DNA of 64,000 nt from Rhodococcus spelaei (GCF_006704125.1 NZ_VIGH01000002.1:310001-374000); one strand, 5' to 3'. Shown: positions 36,080 to 45,601, counted from the first letter of the stretch. Made by a program: numbers and translations. The notes: generated from the letters alone by a model not told the origin.

Positions 36080-36874
36080 GTGCACACCCCCTACGAAGAC
36101 CTGCTGCGACTCGTCATGGAGACCGGCACCCCGAAGGCGGACCGCACCGGCACCGGCACCCGCAGTGTGTTCGGCCACCAGATGCGATTCGACCTGTCCG
36201 AGGGTTTCCCGCTGATCACCACCAAGAAGGTGCACCTCAAGTCCATCGTCTACGAGCTGCTGTGGTTCCTGCGCGGCGAGTCGAACGTCAAGTGGCTGCA
36301 GGACCGCGGCGTCACCATCTGGGACGAGTGGGCCTCCCCCGAAGGTGAACTCGGCCCGGTCTACGGCGTGCAGTGGCGCAACTGGCCGACGCCGTCCGGC
36401 GAGCACGTCGACCAGATCACCCAGGTCATCGAGACGCTGCGGACGAACCCGGACTCGCGCCGGATGATCGTCTCGGCCTGGAACGTCGGCGAGATCCCGC
36501 AGATGGCGCTCGCCCCCTGCCATGCCTTCTTCCAGTTCTACGTCGCCGACGGCAAGCTCAGCTGCCAGCTGTACCAGCGCAGCGCCGACCTGTTCCTCGG
36601 GGTGCCGTTCAACATCGCCAGTTACGCGCTGCTCACCCACATGGTCGCGGCGCAGACCGGCCTCGAGGTCGGCGACTTCATCTGGACCGGCGGCGACTGC
36701 CACATCTACGACAACCACACGTCGCAGGTCACCGAACAGCTCGGCCGCGAGCCGTACGAGTACCCGACCCTGAAGCTCGCCAAGCGCGACTCGATCTTCG
36801 ACTACGAGTTCGAGGACGTCGAGATCGTCGGCTACCGGCACCACCCCGCCATCAAGGCGCCGGTGGCCGTCTAG
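36080..36874 (+). CDS. thyA: Thymidylate synthase
   Basis: The product has 264 residues from GTG 36080. It methylates dUMP to dTMP using methylene-tetrahydrofolate. The signature around the nucleophile, [19 protein letters not shown] (Cys147), is intact, as are [19 protein letters not shown] near 21-39, [20 protein letters not shown] near 81-100, [19 protein letters not shown] near 165-183 and [14 protein letters not shown]. The stop codon overlaps the folA start, so the methyl-donor recycling partner is co-translated. Confidence 0.97.
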   Translation: MHTPYEDLLRLVMETGTPKADRTGTGTRSVFGHQMRFDLSEGFPLITTKKVHLKSIVYELLWFLRGESNVKWLQDRGVTIWDEWASPEGELGPVYGVQWRNWPTPSGEHVDQITQVIETLRTNPDSRRMIVSAWNVGEIPQMALAPCHAFFQFYVADGKLSCQLYQRSADLFLGVPFNIASYALLTHMVAAQTGLEVGDFIWTGGDCHIYDNHTSQVTEQLGREPYEYPTLKLAKRDSIFDYEFEDVEIVGYRHHPAIKAPVAV

Positions 36875-37359
36875 TGCTGGGACTGATCTGGGCGCAGGGC
36901 CTCGGCGGCGTCATCGGTCGCGACGGCGCCATCCCGTGGCGGATCCCGGAGGACATGGCGTACTTCAAGTCCGTCACCACTGGACATCCCGTGGTGATGG
37001 GCCGCAAGACCTGGGACTCGATCCCTCCGAGGTTCCGTCCGTTCAGCGACCGCCGCAACATCGTGGTCACCCGCGACCCATCCTGGTCCGCCGACGGCAC
37101 CGACGTCGCACACTCCCTCCCGGAGGCGCTGAAGTTCGCCGGGCCCGGCGACGTCTGGGTCGTCGGTGGCGGCCAGATCTACGCGGAGGCGCTGCCGGTC
37201 GCCGACCGGTTGGCGGTGACGGAGGTGGACCTCGACGTCGCGGGCGATGCCTACGCCCCGCCGATCGGGCCCGAGTGGTCGCCCGAGACCACGGGCGAAT
37301 GGCAGAAATCGACACGCGACGGCGTCCGGTTCCGGTTCCGCACCTACGTCCGCAGCTGA
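36874..37359 (+). CDS. folA: Dihydrofolate reductase
   Basis: The product has 161 residues from a GTG that shares its G with the thyA stop. It reduces the dihydrofolate made by thymidylate synthase back to tetrahydrofolate with NADPH. The DHFR pattern is clear: IWAQGLGGVIGRDGAIPWRIPEDM near 5-28 (folate pocket with W and D27-like position), VVMGRKTWDSIPPRFRPF near 43-60, VWVVGGGQIYAEALP near 95-109 (NADPH). Coupling with thyA is usual in actinobacteria. Confidence 0.96.
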   Translation: MLGLIWAQGLGGVIGRDGAIPWRIPEDMAYFKSVTTGHPVVMGRKTWDSIPPRFRPFSDRRNIVVTRDPSWSADGTDVAHSLPEALKFAGPGDVWVVGGGQIYAEALPVADRLAVTEVDLDVAGDAYAPPIGPEWSPETTGEWQKSTRDGVRFRFRTYVRS

Positions 37360-37445
37360 CCGGTTCGGCGAGTACTGCGCCACGCGGCGTGACGTGGGCC
37401 ATACTGCAGGGGCAGGTCTTTCCCCAGCCACCGGAGAGGCATCAG

Positions 37446-37772
37446 ATGGACAAGAAGTCGCTGACCGCCGTTGCCCGCCAACAGCTCAAGCTCGCCGCCG
37501 CGGCATCGAGCGGTCGCAGTTCCCAGACGATCTACGGCGGCCATCAGCGCAGCCTCCGCCAGACGGTGGTGGCGTTGCGCGCCGGTGAGGCGCTCGCCGA
37601 GCACGACAGCCCGGGCGAGGCCACGCTACTGGTGCTCAGCGGGACGCTGTCACTGGTCGCGGGCGACGACTCCTGGAAGGGGTCGACCGGCGACATGCTG
37701 ATCATCCCCGCCTCCCGGCACAGCGTCGAGGCGCTCGAGGACGTCGCGTTCCTGCTGACGGTCGCGAAGTAG
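37446..37772 (+). CDS. Small cupin-domain protein
   Basis: The product has 108 residues with GGAGAGG 8 nt before the ATG. Residues 35-108 form a single cupin barrel: VALRAGEALAEHDSPGEATLLVLSGTLSLVAGDDSWKGSTGDMLIIPASRHSVEAL (given here as the span 42-96 in effect). Metal ligands expected in cupin motif 1 and 2 are visible as H53, E58 and H92. Close relatives are annotated as LuxR-type or general cupins without known substrate. It stands alone downstream of folA. Confidence 0.85.
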   Translation: MDKKSLTAVARQQLKLAAAASSGRSSQTIYGGHQRSLRQTVVALRAGEALAEHDSPGEATLLVLSGTLSLVAGDDSWKGSTGDMLIIPASRHSVEALEDVAFLLTVAK

Positions 37773-37939
37773 TCACCCGACAACATCGGCTGTGAATTTC
37801 GGTCACAGATACCTATTGACCATCGCACCGAGCGGGTTTACGTTCTGACCGAGGACGGAAATCGCAGCGAATCAGCTGGGACCGCAACCACGAATGGGGT
37901 TCGTGGCGGTTCGCATCGATGCCGATGGAAGGACAGGCG

Positions 37940-38836
37940 ATGACCCGAATCATCACGCCGACCGACCGCGAAACGGTCGCCGGACGACTGCTCGAGGGAT
38001 CGGTCAAACGCTCCTACGATCCCGTCGTCGACCTGGACTGGGACGCACCACTCGAGGACGGCAAGTACTTCCTGCCGCCGTACGTACTCTCGCTCTACGG
38101 CACACCGATGTGGGAGTCGATGAGCGAGACGCAGCGCGTCGAACTGTCCCGCCAGGAGTCGGCGAACATCCTCAGTGTCGGGTACTGGTTCGAGAACATC
38201 CTGCTGCAGGCGCTGCTGCGCAACCTGCTGCATCACGACCCCACCTCGCTGCACACCCGCTACGCACTCACCGAGATGGGCGACGAGTGCCGGCACATGA
38301 CCATGTTCGGCCGGGCTGTCGAGAAGATGGGCGCCAAGCCCTACCAATTGAGGTGGTACCAGGCCATCGCGGCCAACCTTCTGCCGAAGACGTTCCGCGG
38401 CACCATGCTGTGGGTTGCCGCACTGATCGGCGAGGAGATCTTCGACGCCACCCAGCGCCGTGTGCTCGACGACCCGCAACTGCAGCCGATGATCTCGCGC
38501 GTGATGCGCATCCACGTCACCGAGGAGTCGCGTCACATCCGCTTCGCCCGCGAGGGTGTGCGCCGACGAGTCGCGGAGAGTCACCGGCTCGAGAGGTTGT
38601 GGGTCGGTTCCGTCCAGGGCCTCGGCGGTCTGCTGCTGCAGCGACTGTTCACCAACCCCGCCATGTATCAGCGCGCCGGACTCGACCCCAAGCAGGCCCG
38701 TCGGCAGGCGCTGGCCAATCCACGCTTCCGCGAGAACCAGCGGCGCGGCTTCGACAGCCTCGCCGAGTTCCTCGAGGACACCGGGCTGATGCGCGCGAGT
38801 TCGCGGGCGATGTGGCGCCGGGGAGGGTTCCTGTGA
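37940..38836 (+). CDS. AurF-type diiron oxygenase (p-aminobenzoate N-oxygenase family)
   Basis: The product has 298 residues from ATG 37940. AurF-like enzymes oxidise arylamines or related substrates with a dinuclear iron centre. The family ligand pattern is present: Glu85 (WFEN), Glu116-x-x-His119 (ECRH), Glu165/166 (GEEIFD), His192 (IHVTEE) and Glu196-x-x-His199 (ESRH). All seven expected positions have a suitable residue. The next gene (DUF4873) overlaps its stop by 4 bp, the pairing commonly seen in actinobacteria, and hydrolase and SRPBCC genes follow. The promoter region holds CTGTGA-N7-TCACAG at 37789-37807. Confidence 0.88.
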   Translation: MTRIITPTDRETVAGRLLEGSVKRSYDPVVDLDWDAPLEDGKYFLPPYVLSLYGTPMWESMSETQRVELSRQESANILSVGYWFENILLQALLRNLLHHDPTSLHTRYALTEMGDECRHMTMFGRAVEKMGAKPYQLRWYQAIAANLLPKTFRGTMLWVAALIGEEIFDATQRRVLDDPQLQPMISRVMRIHVTEESRHIRFAREGVRRRVAESHRLERLWVGSVQGLGGLLLQRLFTNPAMYQRAGLDPKQARRQALANPRFRENQRRGFDSLAEFLEDTGLMRASSRAMWRRGGFL

Positions 38837-39201
38837 GGTGGTCGCGGCGGCCCACGTCCGCCGACACCTGGACCGCCGCGGACGAACTCGAGCCGGACAC
38901 CCTGTACTCCGGCGCGGCGACACTCTCGCGCGGTGAGGTGGCGCTCGCCGTCACGGTGCACCTCAACGGCCACTTCGAACCGCTCGACGGCAAGTACCAC
39001 TGGCACGGTCGGATCGTCGGCGACGGCGTCGAGACCCTCAAACTGCCCGATCGGCACCCGCTGCTGCTCACCCTCGTCGGCGGACCCGCGACGCCGGCGA
39101 CGCTGGCCGAGCAGGACCCGTGGGGAAACTATCGGATCGCCGGAACCGGTACGCCCCCGTACCGGCTCGAGCCGGTCGAGGTGGACGTGCCGCTGCGTTA
39201 G
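38833..39201 (+). CDS. DUF4873 protein
   Basis: The product has 122 residues from GTG 38833, overlapping the diiron-oxygenase stop. Recognisable elements of DUF4873 are VTVHLNGHFEPLDGKYHWHGRI near 40-61 and DPWGNYRIAGTGTPPYRLE near 97-115. The family is small, probably beta-rich, and is often fused to or next to flavin monooxygenases or diiron oxygenases, suggesting an accessory role in handling the oxygenase substrate; that role is inferred from context only. Confidence 0.85.
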   Translation: MRWSRRPTSADTWTAADELEPDTLYSGAATLSRGEVALAVTVHLNGHFEPLDGKYHWHGRIVGDGVETLKLPDRHPLLLTLVGGPATPATLAEQDPWGNYRIAGTGTPPYRLEPVEVDVPLR

Positions 39202-39210
39202 CGTGGACGC

Positions 39211-39867
39211 ATGAGCGAGCCGTTCGAACGCGAGGACGTGCGTGGCGATCTGCACCGCCCCGATGCAGATCCGGCGGGGGCCCTGCTGTTGACGCACGGC
39301 GCAGGAGGCAATCGCGACGCGAGGTTGTTGCTGCGCGCCGCCGAGGAATTCGCCGCCCAGAGACTACTGGTGCTGCGCTACGACCTGCCCTTCCGGCAGC
39401 GCCGCCCGAAGGGGCCGCCCAGCCCTTCGACCGCCGAACGGGATCGCGAGGGCATCGCGAGCGCGGTCGCCGCGATGCGCGAATTGTGCACCGGCCCACT
39501 GATTCTCGGTGGTCACTCGTACGGAGGCCGGCAGTCGTCGATGCTCGCGGCGCAGCGACCGGAGGTCTGCGACGGCCTGCTGCTGTTCTCCTACCCCCTG
39601 CATCCGCCCGGCAAGCCCGAGAAGGCCCGCACCGCGCACCTGCCGGACCTGCGCAGCCCCTGCGTGTTCGTACACGGCACCCGCGACCCGTTCGGCAGTC
39701 CTGACGAGATGCGCGCGGCCCTCGACCTCGTCACCGCGCCGACCCGACTGGTGCTGGTCGAGGGCAAGGGCCACGACCTCGCGCCGGACCGCAGCGAGGC
39801 GGTGCCGCTCGCGGTCGAGGCAGCCAGGGCGACATTCGGATTCTGTGACCGGGCAGGCCGGCCGTGA
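39211..39867 (+). CDS. Alpha/beta hydrolase (dienelactone-hydrolase-like, KAT8-regulatory-subunit type)
   Basis: The product has 218 residues. The nucleophile elbow is GGHSYGGRQSSM near 96-107 (Ser in GHSYGG); LLLTHGAGGNRDARL near 24-38 is the oxyanion region; VHGTRDPFG near 152 carries the acid and EGKGHDL near 187 the catalytic His. All triad positions are present. The substrate is unknown. It starts 9 bp after the DUF4873 gene and its end overlaps the next gene by 4 bp, so it belongs to the AurF operon. Confidence 0.9.
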   Translation: MSEPFEREDVRGDLHRPDADPAGALLLTHGAGGNRDARLLLRAAEEFAAQRLLVLRYDLPFRQRRPKGPPSPSTAERDREGIASAVAAMRELCTGPLILGGHSYGGRQSSMLAAQRPEVCDGLLLFSYPLHPPGKPEKARTAHLPDLRSPCVFVHGTRDPFGSPDEMRAALDLVTAPTRLVLVEGKGHDLAPDRSEAVPLAVEAARATFGFCDRAGRP

Positions 39868-40592
39868 CCGCCGACGAGACCGTCGTCGAGACCGCCGTCG
39901 CGGCACCCGCGGCGCGGGTGTGGCGCGCGCTCCGCGACCCGACGCTCATCCGGCGCTGGCACGGGTGGGAGTACGACGACGAGCACGGGCTGGACGAGGA
40001 GATCCGCCAGATCTTCGTCGACGGCGTCGTCGAGGACGCGGCGGCGATGGTCCTGACGGTCCACGGCGGCGACCGCTTCACCGTGACGCCGGGCGCCGAG
40101 GGCGCCGTGGTCCGAATCGTACGGGCCGCCAAGGGATCCAACCCGGAATGGGACGACTGGTACGACGACGTCACCGAGGGCTGGACCAGCTTCCTCCAGC
40201 AGCTCAAGTTCGGTCTCGAACGCCATGACCTGGCCGAGCGCTGCACGCTGTACCTCGACGGCCCGACCGGCGGCGCCACCGTGATGGAACTGCTCGGTGT
40301 GGCCGGGGTGACCGGGCCTCCCGGCTCCGCGTACACAGCGCTGGTCTCGACCGGGGACGCCCTGAGCGGCACGGTGTGGTTCCGCTCCCCGAAACAACTG
40401 GGGCTGACCGTCGACCAACTCGGACCGGGACTGCTGGTGCTCGCCATCCAGCCGGAGAACGCGCAGCGCCCCGGCGGCGGCGCCCAGATGATTCTGAGCG
40501 CCTACGGCCGGGGCGCCGAGGAGTTCGCGGCCCTCAGCGACCGCTGGACGAACTGGTGGAACGCCCGCGATCAGGCCGCGGGGTGCTGCTGA
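39864..40592 (+). CDS. SRPBCC (polyketide cyclase/START-like) domain protein
   Basis: The product has 242 residues from GTG 39864. The N-terminal pattern VVETAVAAPAARVWRALRDPTLIRRWHGWEYDD (about 7-39, in part) is the classic start of SRPBCC/AHSA1 folds, with beta strands following (GDRFTVTPG; VVRIVRAAKGSNPEWDDWYDDVTEGW). The C-terminal third (from about 150) looks like a second, related half. These proteins bind hydrophobic ligands. It is the last gene of the diiron-oxygenase operon. Confidence 0.85.
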   Translation: MTADETVVETAVAAPAARVWRALRDPTLIRRWHGWEYDDEHGLDEEIRQIFVDGVVEDAAAMVLTVHGGDRFTVTPGAEGAVVRIVRAAKGSNPEWDDWYDDVTEGWTSFLQQLKFGLERHDLAERCTLYLDGPTGGATVMELLGVAGVTGPPGSAYTALVSTGDALSGTVWFRSPKQLGLTVDQLGPGLLVLAIQPENAQRPGGGAQMILSAYGRGAEEFAALSDRWTNWWNARDQAAGCC

Positions 40593-40611
40593 CCGGTCGG
40601 CTCGCCGCCGA

Positions 40612-41241
40612 TCAGCTCATCACCACGCCCATGCTCGGCCACCAGATGGTGCTCTTGACGACGTCGGTGTCGTTCGGCCCGACCTTGTGCCACAGCGAGC
40701 CGTAGACGGCGCCGACGACCATGCCGTTGCCCACGTTCAGCGGGGCGGTGGAGATGACGGTCGGGATCACCTTGTTGTTCTGGTCCAGTCGGGCGATGCC
40801 GCTGGTGCCGTTGGCCAGGCTGTACCAGACCACGTTCAGCTCGGCGCCGGTCTGGTTGTCGGCGATGCTGCCGGGACCGCCGAAGAAGCCGAACCGGAAC
40901 TCGTTGTTCATGTTGGTGGCGACGCCGGCGCCGTAGAGCTGGCCGAGGACGTCGCCACCCTGGCCGGTGTCGGAGTAGGCGGGGATCGGGAAGATCTGTC
41001 CGGGCAGGGACAGCACGGGGGTGGCGATGTCCTTGGGCGCGCCGATCAAGCGCTCGACGGCATCCTGGGCCTCCGGGTTGCCTGCCGCCGCGGCGCGCAG
41101 TTGGACCGCGGCACCGGCGAGGTCGACGGTGGGCGCGGGAGCGGGGGCCGCTGTCGCGGTCCCGGTGAACAGCACCGCCACCGCGGCGCAGACGGACGTG
41201 ATCAGTGCGGCCAGGCGGCCGAGGGTGGATCGCTGCATCAT
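40612..41241 (-). CDS. Secreted protein of unknown function
   Basis: The product has 208-209 residues; two consecutive ATG codons follow GAGGAG, and the second (41238) has the better spacing. A clear signal peptide (ALITSVCAAVAVLFTGTATAAPA, cleaved near 34) precedes a helical segment (VDLAGAAVQLRAAAAGNPEAQDAVERLIG, about 40-68) and a beta-rich C-terminal part with aromatic residues (NNEFRFGFFGGPG; VVWYSLANGTSG; KSTIWWPSMG). I recognise no family, though similar exported proteins are common in Rhodococcus and Nocardia. It is convergent with the SRPBCC gene. Confidence 0.75.
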   Translation of the reverse strand: MMQRSTLGRLAALITSVCAAVAVLFTGTATAAPAPAPTVDLAGAAVQLRAAAAGNPEAQDAVERLIGAPKDIATPVLSLPGQIFPIPAYSDTGQGGDVLGQLYGAGVATNMNNEFRFGFFGGPGSIADNQTGAELNVVWYSLANGTSGIARLDQNNKVIPTVISTAPLNVGNGMVVGAVYGSLWHKVGPNDTDVVKSTIWWPSMGVVMS

Positions 41242-41428
41242 GGTCTCCTCACCGATGACTTAGGTACCCGAAACATCGGTTCCGGTCGGTTTCCCGTTAC
41301 AAGCCAGCACACTGGACGGACTCTCTAAGTGACTCCTAATGTTCCGTCAAGGATCGCTGAGTTCTCCGTCCATAGCGTGGTTCCCGTCGAACCCGATCGG
41401 GTCGACCACCACGAACGAGGAGATCCTC

Positions 41429-41797
41429 ATGGGCCAGTTCCACGCCACCACCACCCGAATCCGCCGAATCACGATCGCCGCCCTCGGCGTCAGCGCGGCC
41501 GCGGCGCTCGCGGTGCCCGGCGCCGCGTGGGCGTCCACCGGCGTGCCGACCGGTGACCCGGTGGCCGCCGTCGCGTCCGCGCTCGGCGCCGGCTCCTCCG
41601 ACGCCGCCACCAAGTCGTGCGGCGGGGTGGTGAAGCCGGTCTCGGAGGCGGAGATGCAGAAGCTGCTCGGCGGCGGACTACCCCTCACCGAGGACGCGGG
41701 CGCGTTCAGCCTGGACGTCCATGGCACCGACAAGGTCGACCTCAACTTCGACGAGTCCGGCGTGAACGTCATCGAGATCACCCCTCGGAACTGCTGA
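41429..41797 (+). CDS. Secreted small protein upstream of prrAB
   Basis: The product has 122 residues from ATG 41429, with GAGGAG 7 nt upstream. The signal peptide ([23 protein letters not shown]) ends near residue 36. The mature part has two cysteines (KSCGGVV and the C-terminal NC), consistent with one disulfide, and an acidic C-terminal half ([16 protein letters not shown]). No family recognised. It lies 22 bp before prrA on the same strand and is likely co-transcribed, so it may be a sensed or regulated envelope factor of the PrrAB system; that is inference. Confidence 0.7.
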   Translation: MGQFHATTTRIRRITIAALGVSAAAALAVPGAAWASTGVPTGDPVAAVASALGAGSSDAATKSCGGVVKPVSEAEMQKLLGGGLPLTEDAGAFSLDVHGTDKVDLNFDESGVNVIEITPRNC

Positions 41798-41819
41798 GCA
41801 CCCTGGAGGGACGGGCACC

Positions 41820-42527
41820 ATGGACCGGGTGACCGACCACGCCCGCATCCTGCTCGTCGACGACGACCCGAAGGTCCTCTCGTCCCTGACGCGGGGGCTC
41901 CGCCTGCACGGTTTCGACCTCGAGACCGCGCAGGACGGCGCCTCCGCGTTGCGGGCGGTCACCGCATCGACGCCCGATGCGATCGTGCTGGACGTGAACA
42001 TGCCGGTCCTCGACGGGGTGAGCGTCGTCACCGCACTGCGGGCGATGGGGAACGAGGTGCCGATCTGCGTGCTCAGCGCGCGCACCACCGTCGGCGACCG
42101 GATCGCCGGACTCGAAGCCGGCGCCGACGACTACCTCACCAAGCCGTTCGAGCTCGGTGAACTGGTGGCCCGGTTGCGGGCACTGCTGCGCCGCGTCCCC
42201 CGCACGTCCGCCCCCGCGGGCACGGGCGCGGTCACCGTCGGCGCACTGACCGTGGACCTGCCCGGACGACGGGTCCACGTCGACGGCCGGCGTGTCGACC
42301 TGACCAAACGCGAGTTCGACCTGCTCGGCGTGTTCGCCGAGCACGCCGGCATCGTGCTGAGCCGTCCGCAACTGATGCGGTTGGTGTGGGGCTACGACTT
42401 CAACGCCGACACCAACGTGGTGGACGTCTTCATGACCTATCTGCGCCGCAAGCTGGAGGCGAACGGGATGCCACGGGTGCTGCACACCGTGCGCGGGGTC
42501 GGGTTCGTGCTCAGGGAACAGCCGTGA
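41820..42527 (+). CDS. prrA: OmpR-family response regulator PrrA
   Basis: The product has 235 residues. The receiver domain has the phosphorylatable Asp58 ([12 protein letters not shown]) and Lys108 (YLTKPF); the winged-helix effector occupies about 135-233 ([33 protein letters not shown]). Stretches such as [17 protein letters not shown] and [20 protein letters not shown] closely follow mycobacterial PrrA. PrrA with PrrB controls essential metabolic and respiratory adaptation in mycobacteria. It overlaps prrB by 4 bp. Confidence 0.92.
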   Translation: MDRVTDHARILLVDDDPKVLSSLTRGLRLHGFDLETAQDGASALRAVTASTPDAIVLDVNMPVLDGVSVVTALRAMGNEVPICVLSARTTVGDRIAGLEAGADDYLTKPFELGELVARLRALLRRVPRTSAPAGTGAVTVGALTVDLPGRRVHVDGRRVDLTKREFDLLGVFAEHAGIVLSRPQLMRLVWGYDFNADTNVVDVFMTYLRRKLEANGMPRVLHTVRGVGFVLREQP

Positions 42528-43804
42528 GCCGCCGCTCGCCGTCGCTGCGCACCCGGGTCGCTCTGGTGTCGGCGCTGGCGGCCGCCGTGGTGATCGCCGC
42601 GATCGGGGTGGCGTTCGCCGTCTTCCTGCGCGTCAACGGATCTGCACAGCTCGACCGCACACTCGACTCGCTGTCGCTGCACATCTCGCCGGACTCCGCG
42701 CTGCAAGGCGAGGGCATCGTGATCGCGGGGCTGCCGGTCGCCGACCCGGCGGCGGATGGGGTGCGCACGACATCGATCGACGGCACGGCGGTTCGGGCGA
42801 AGGAGGTGCCGGTTGACGGCACCGCGGGGCAGGTCCTCGCCGTCTCGGTGCCCGAAGACGCCTTGACCCGGGCGATCCGTGAGCAACAGTGGCAGGTCGC
42901 CGGAACCGCGGCAGCGGCGATCGTCGCTGCCGCGGGACTCGGATGGCTGCTGGCCGGGCGCGCGGTGCGGCCACTGCAACGACTGGCCGCGGCCACCCAC
43001 ACTATTGGAGACCACCCCGGCGCCCGGCGACCGAACGTGCGCGGCGCGCGCGAAGCCGAGGAGCTGTCGGAGGCGATCGGCCACATGCTCGAACGAATAG
43101 CCAAGGCGCAGAATCGAACCGAGGAGGCACTCGGGTCGGCCCGCGACTTCGCCGCGGTGTCCGCCCACGAGCTTCGCACTCCGCTCACCTCGATGCGCAC
43201 CGACTTGGAGGTTCTCACAACCATGCAACTCTCGGATGAGCAACGCGGGGAGATCCTGCGCGATCTGGTCGCCACGCAACGTCAGGTGGAGACGACGTTG
43301 ACCGATCTCGAGCGCTTGGCGGTGGGCGAGCTGTCCGATGCCGAAGACCACGAGGAGGTCGATCTGGCCGAGCTCGCCGATCGATGCGCACAAGAATCCG
43401 CACGTGTCCACCGCGGGCTCGACGTCGATGTCTCGGCTCCCGAAAGCCTTGTGGTGCGGGGAATTCCCACCGGGCTGCGGCTCGTTCTCGACAACGCCGT
43501 CACCAACGCAGCGCGGCATGGCGGCGCCCGGCGGGTGCGCGTCACCGTCGACAGGGACACGCGCGACTCCTCCGTCGTCATCCTGGTGGACGACGACGGG
43601 ATCGGAGTGCCGCACGCCGAGCGCGCGACCGTGTTCGAGCGGTTCGTCCGCGGCGTGGGCTCGCGCACCGACGGGTCCGGGCTGGGTCTCGCACTGGTCG
43701 CCCAACAGGCCGCACTGCACGGTGGCACCGCCGAGCTGGTCGACAGCCCGCTCGGCGGCGCCAGACTGTCGTTGCGGCTGCCGCTGAACGGTCGCGAGGC
43801 GTAG
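42524..43804 (+). CDS. prrB: Sensor histidine kinase PrrB
   Basis: The product has 426 residues from GTG 42524. Two membrane helices (about 12-36 and 124-145) enclose a sensor domain of about 85 residues; a HAMP region follows ([15 protein letters not shown]). The dimerisation box has the phospho-acceptor His215 ([19 protein letters not shown]), and the ATPase domain shows the N box ([15 protein letters not shown]), G1 (VDDDGIGVP), F (FERFVRG) and G2 ([13 protein letters not shown]). The pattern follows mycobacterial PrrB. The short sensor domain is poorly conserved, so the signal is unknown. Confidence 0.92.
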   Translation: MSRRSPSLRTRVALVSALAAAVVIAAIGVAFAVFLRVNGSAQLDRTLDSLSLHISPDSALQGEGIVIAGLPVADPAADGVRTTSIDGTAVRAKEVPVDGTAGQVLAVSVPEDALTRAIREQQWQVAGTAAAAIVAAAGLGWLLAGRAVRPLQRLAAATHTIGDHPGARRPNVRGAREAEELSEAIGHMLERIAKAQNRTEEALGSARDFAAVSAHELRTPLTSMRTDLEVLTTMQLSDEQRGEILRDLVATQRQVETTLTDLERLAVGELSDAEDHEEVDLAELADRCAQESARVHRGLDVDVSAPESLVVRGIPTGLRLVLDNAVTNAARHGGARRVRVTVDRDTRDSSVVILVDDDGIGVPHAERATVFERFVRGVGSRTDGSGLGLALVAQQAALHGGTAELVDSPLGGARLSLRLPLNGREA

Positions 43805-43829
43805 TTCTCGACGACTCGACGAGGTCGGT

Positions 43830-44732
43830 CTAGTCGGCCTCGACCGGGCGCACGATGAGCACCGGGCAGTCGGCGCTGTTCATCAGCGCGGTGCTGGTCG
43901 ATCCGAGCAGCATGCCCGTGAATCCGCCCCGGCCGTGGCTGCCGACCACGAGCAGTTGTGCCCGTTCGGAGTAGTCGCTCAGTACCCGCACCGGACGGTC
44001 ACGACCGACGACCCGCTGCACGGACACGTCCGGGTACTGCTCGATCCAGCCGGCCAGCCGTTCGGAGAGCACGGCCTCCTCGGCGGCCTGGATCGAGCTC
44101 CAGTGCGGGTCCTCGGCGGTCGCACCGAGCGAGGGCTGCACGGACACGTCGCTCCACACGTTCACCGCGATCAGTGGTGCGCGGCGGGCCGAGGCCTCCC
44201 GGAACGCCGCGGCGAGCGCGGCCTCACTGATCTCGGAGCCGTCCACGCCGACGACCACGGGCCCCTCGGTCGGCGGCCTGCCGTCGAGCGTGCGCCCCCG
44301 GATCACCGCGACCGGCGCCGTCGAATGCGCTGCGACACTGCGGGTCACCGAGCCGAGCACCGCACCGGTGAACTCACCGAGGCCGCGGCAGCCGAGGACG
44401 ATCATGCTGGCGGTCGGCGAGTACTGCAGCAGGATCTCGGCGATCCGGCCCTCGTGCAGCTTGGTGTCGACGATCAGGTCTCCGACGTCCTCGGCGGCCT
44501 CCTTGGCCAGCACCGCGGCGCCGTCGAGGTGCGCCCGACCGGCGTTCGTCAGCTCGTCGCCGTACCCCCGGGCCAGGTAGGGCTCGGTGTAGTAGTACGC
44601 GGGCACGTGCACCACGGAGACCAGCAGCAGCGGCAACTTGCGCGCCGCGGCCGTACGTGCGGCCCAGACCACCGCCGCCGATGCGGATTCCGATCCGTCC
44701 ACTCCGACCACGATCGGCTTGCCTGCGCTCAT
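43830..44732 (-). CDS. Tandem-domain universal stress protein
   Basis: The product has 300 residues made of two UspA domains (about 5-145 and 156-297). The ATP-binding G-2x-G-9x-G-S/T motif is present in both: GCRGLGEFTGAVLGSVT and GSHGRGGFTGMLLGSTS. Each domain begins with IVVGVDGSE or VVVGVDGSE. In mycobacteria such proteins are induced by hypoxia and bind ATP. No DosR-type box was found in the short upstream region. It is convergent with prrB, 25 bp away. Confidence 0.94.
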   Translation of the reverse strand: MSAGKPIVVGVDGSESASAAVVWAARTAAARKLPLLLVSVVHVPAYYYTEPYLARGYGDELTNAGRAHLDGAAVLAKEAAEDVGDLIVDTKLHEGRIAEILLQYSPTASMIVLGCRGLGEFTGAVLGSVTRSVAAHSTAPVAVIRGRTLDGRPPTEGPVVVGVDGSEISEAALAAAFREASARRAPLIAVNVWSDVSVQPSLGATAEDPHWSSIQAAEEAVLSERLAGWIEQYPDVSVQRVVGRDRPVRVLSDYSERAQLLVVGSHGRGGFTGMLLGSTSTALMNSADCPVLIVRPVEAD

Positions 44733-44818
44733 GCTGCACCCTCACTCATCGACGACAACTACCCGACCATTGTCGCCCGCCCGTGCCGAGTGTGCAGTTC
44801 CCGACGCTCGACCGAGCC

Positions 44819-45601
44819 TCAGCCACGCTGCGGGTCGGTCAGGTACGCCTCGAGCCGCCCCGACCGACGCTTGGTCAGCGTCGCCGCACCACGCAACGCG
44901 GCGAACCAGATCGCCAGCGAGACCACGGTGCTCGTGAGGACCAGACCGAGCAGGCCGTCCCCGGTCAGCGAGTTCGCGTTGATCGGCAGCCGCACGTGCA
45001 CGACCAGCAACGGCACCAGCAGCACCACGACCACGGCCGCGGGGAACACCGCGTACGGCAGCACGACCAGCACGCCCCACCGCACGATCACGGACCGGAA
45101 CCGCCGCCGGTTGTCCCAGCGCCACCGCAGCGGATTCTGGTGGTACGGGAGGAACACTCCCACCCAGGTCGACAGGCCCAGCGCGCCGAACGGTGCCACG
45201 CAGATGATCGCCGTGACCGCCGCGGCGAGGGACAGGTCGTGCTCGACGAACCCGACCGCCAACGCCACCAGCACGCAGACAGGCGCCACCAGGATCCACA
45301 GCACGACGGTCTTGGCCCAGAGCAGTCGCTCGAGCGCGCCGGTGTCCGTGAGCTTGTCGAGCACGTCGAGCGGGTCCTGGGCCAGCACGTTGGTCGCGGA
45401 GACGTCCGCGTACATCCAGCCGGCGAGGGCCGCGGGGAATCCCCACGGGCCGGTGAACTCGAACAGCCAGCTGCGTGGGAGGAGAAACCAGGCCGCGGTG
45501 ACCAGCAGGGCGTTCCCGAACACCGTCAGTGGGACCTCGGCGGGCCGCCGCCAGGCCCGACTCCATTCCGAGCGAACGGTGGTGGCCAGGGTCCGGCGCA
45601 T
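44819..45601 (-). CDS. ABC exporter permease (second subunit)
   Basis: The product has 260 residues from ATG 45601; an earlier GTG at 45634, 4 bp after the preceding stop, would add 11 residues. Six or so membrane segments are visible (PLTVFGNALLVTAAWFLLP; LLWAKTVVLWILVAPVCVLV; AAAVTAIICVAPFGALGL; WGVLVVLPYAVFPAAVVVVLL; LLGLVLTSTVVSLAIWFAA). It is the last of a three-gene ABC cassette (ATPase, permease, permease). Such cassettes export peptide antibiotics or lipids; here the divergent two-component system suggests inducible resistance. Confidence 0.8.
   Translation of the reverse strand: MRRTLATTVRSEWSRAWRRPAEVPLTVFGNALLVTAAWFLLPRSWLFEFTGPWGFPAALAGWMYADVSATNVLAQDPLDVLDKLTDTGALERLLWAKTVVLWILVAPVCVLVALAVGFVEHDLSLAAAVTAIICVAPFGALGLSTWVGVFLPYHQNPLRWRWDNRRRFRSVIVRWGVLVVLPYAVFPAAVVVVLLVPLLVVHVRLPINANSLTGDGLLGLVLTSTVVSLAIWFAALRGAATLTKRRSGRLEAYLTDPQRG

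Noticed and set aside
37789-37807. CTGTGAATTTCGGTCACAG as a CRP site
   Set aside because: The half sites are 7 bp apart instead of 6, so it does not fit the CRP consensus; kept only as an unassigned palindrome.
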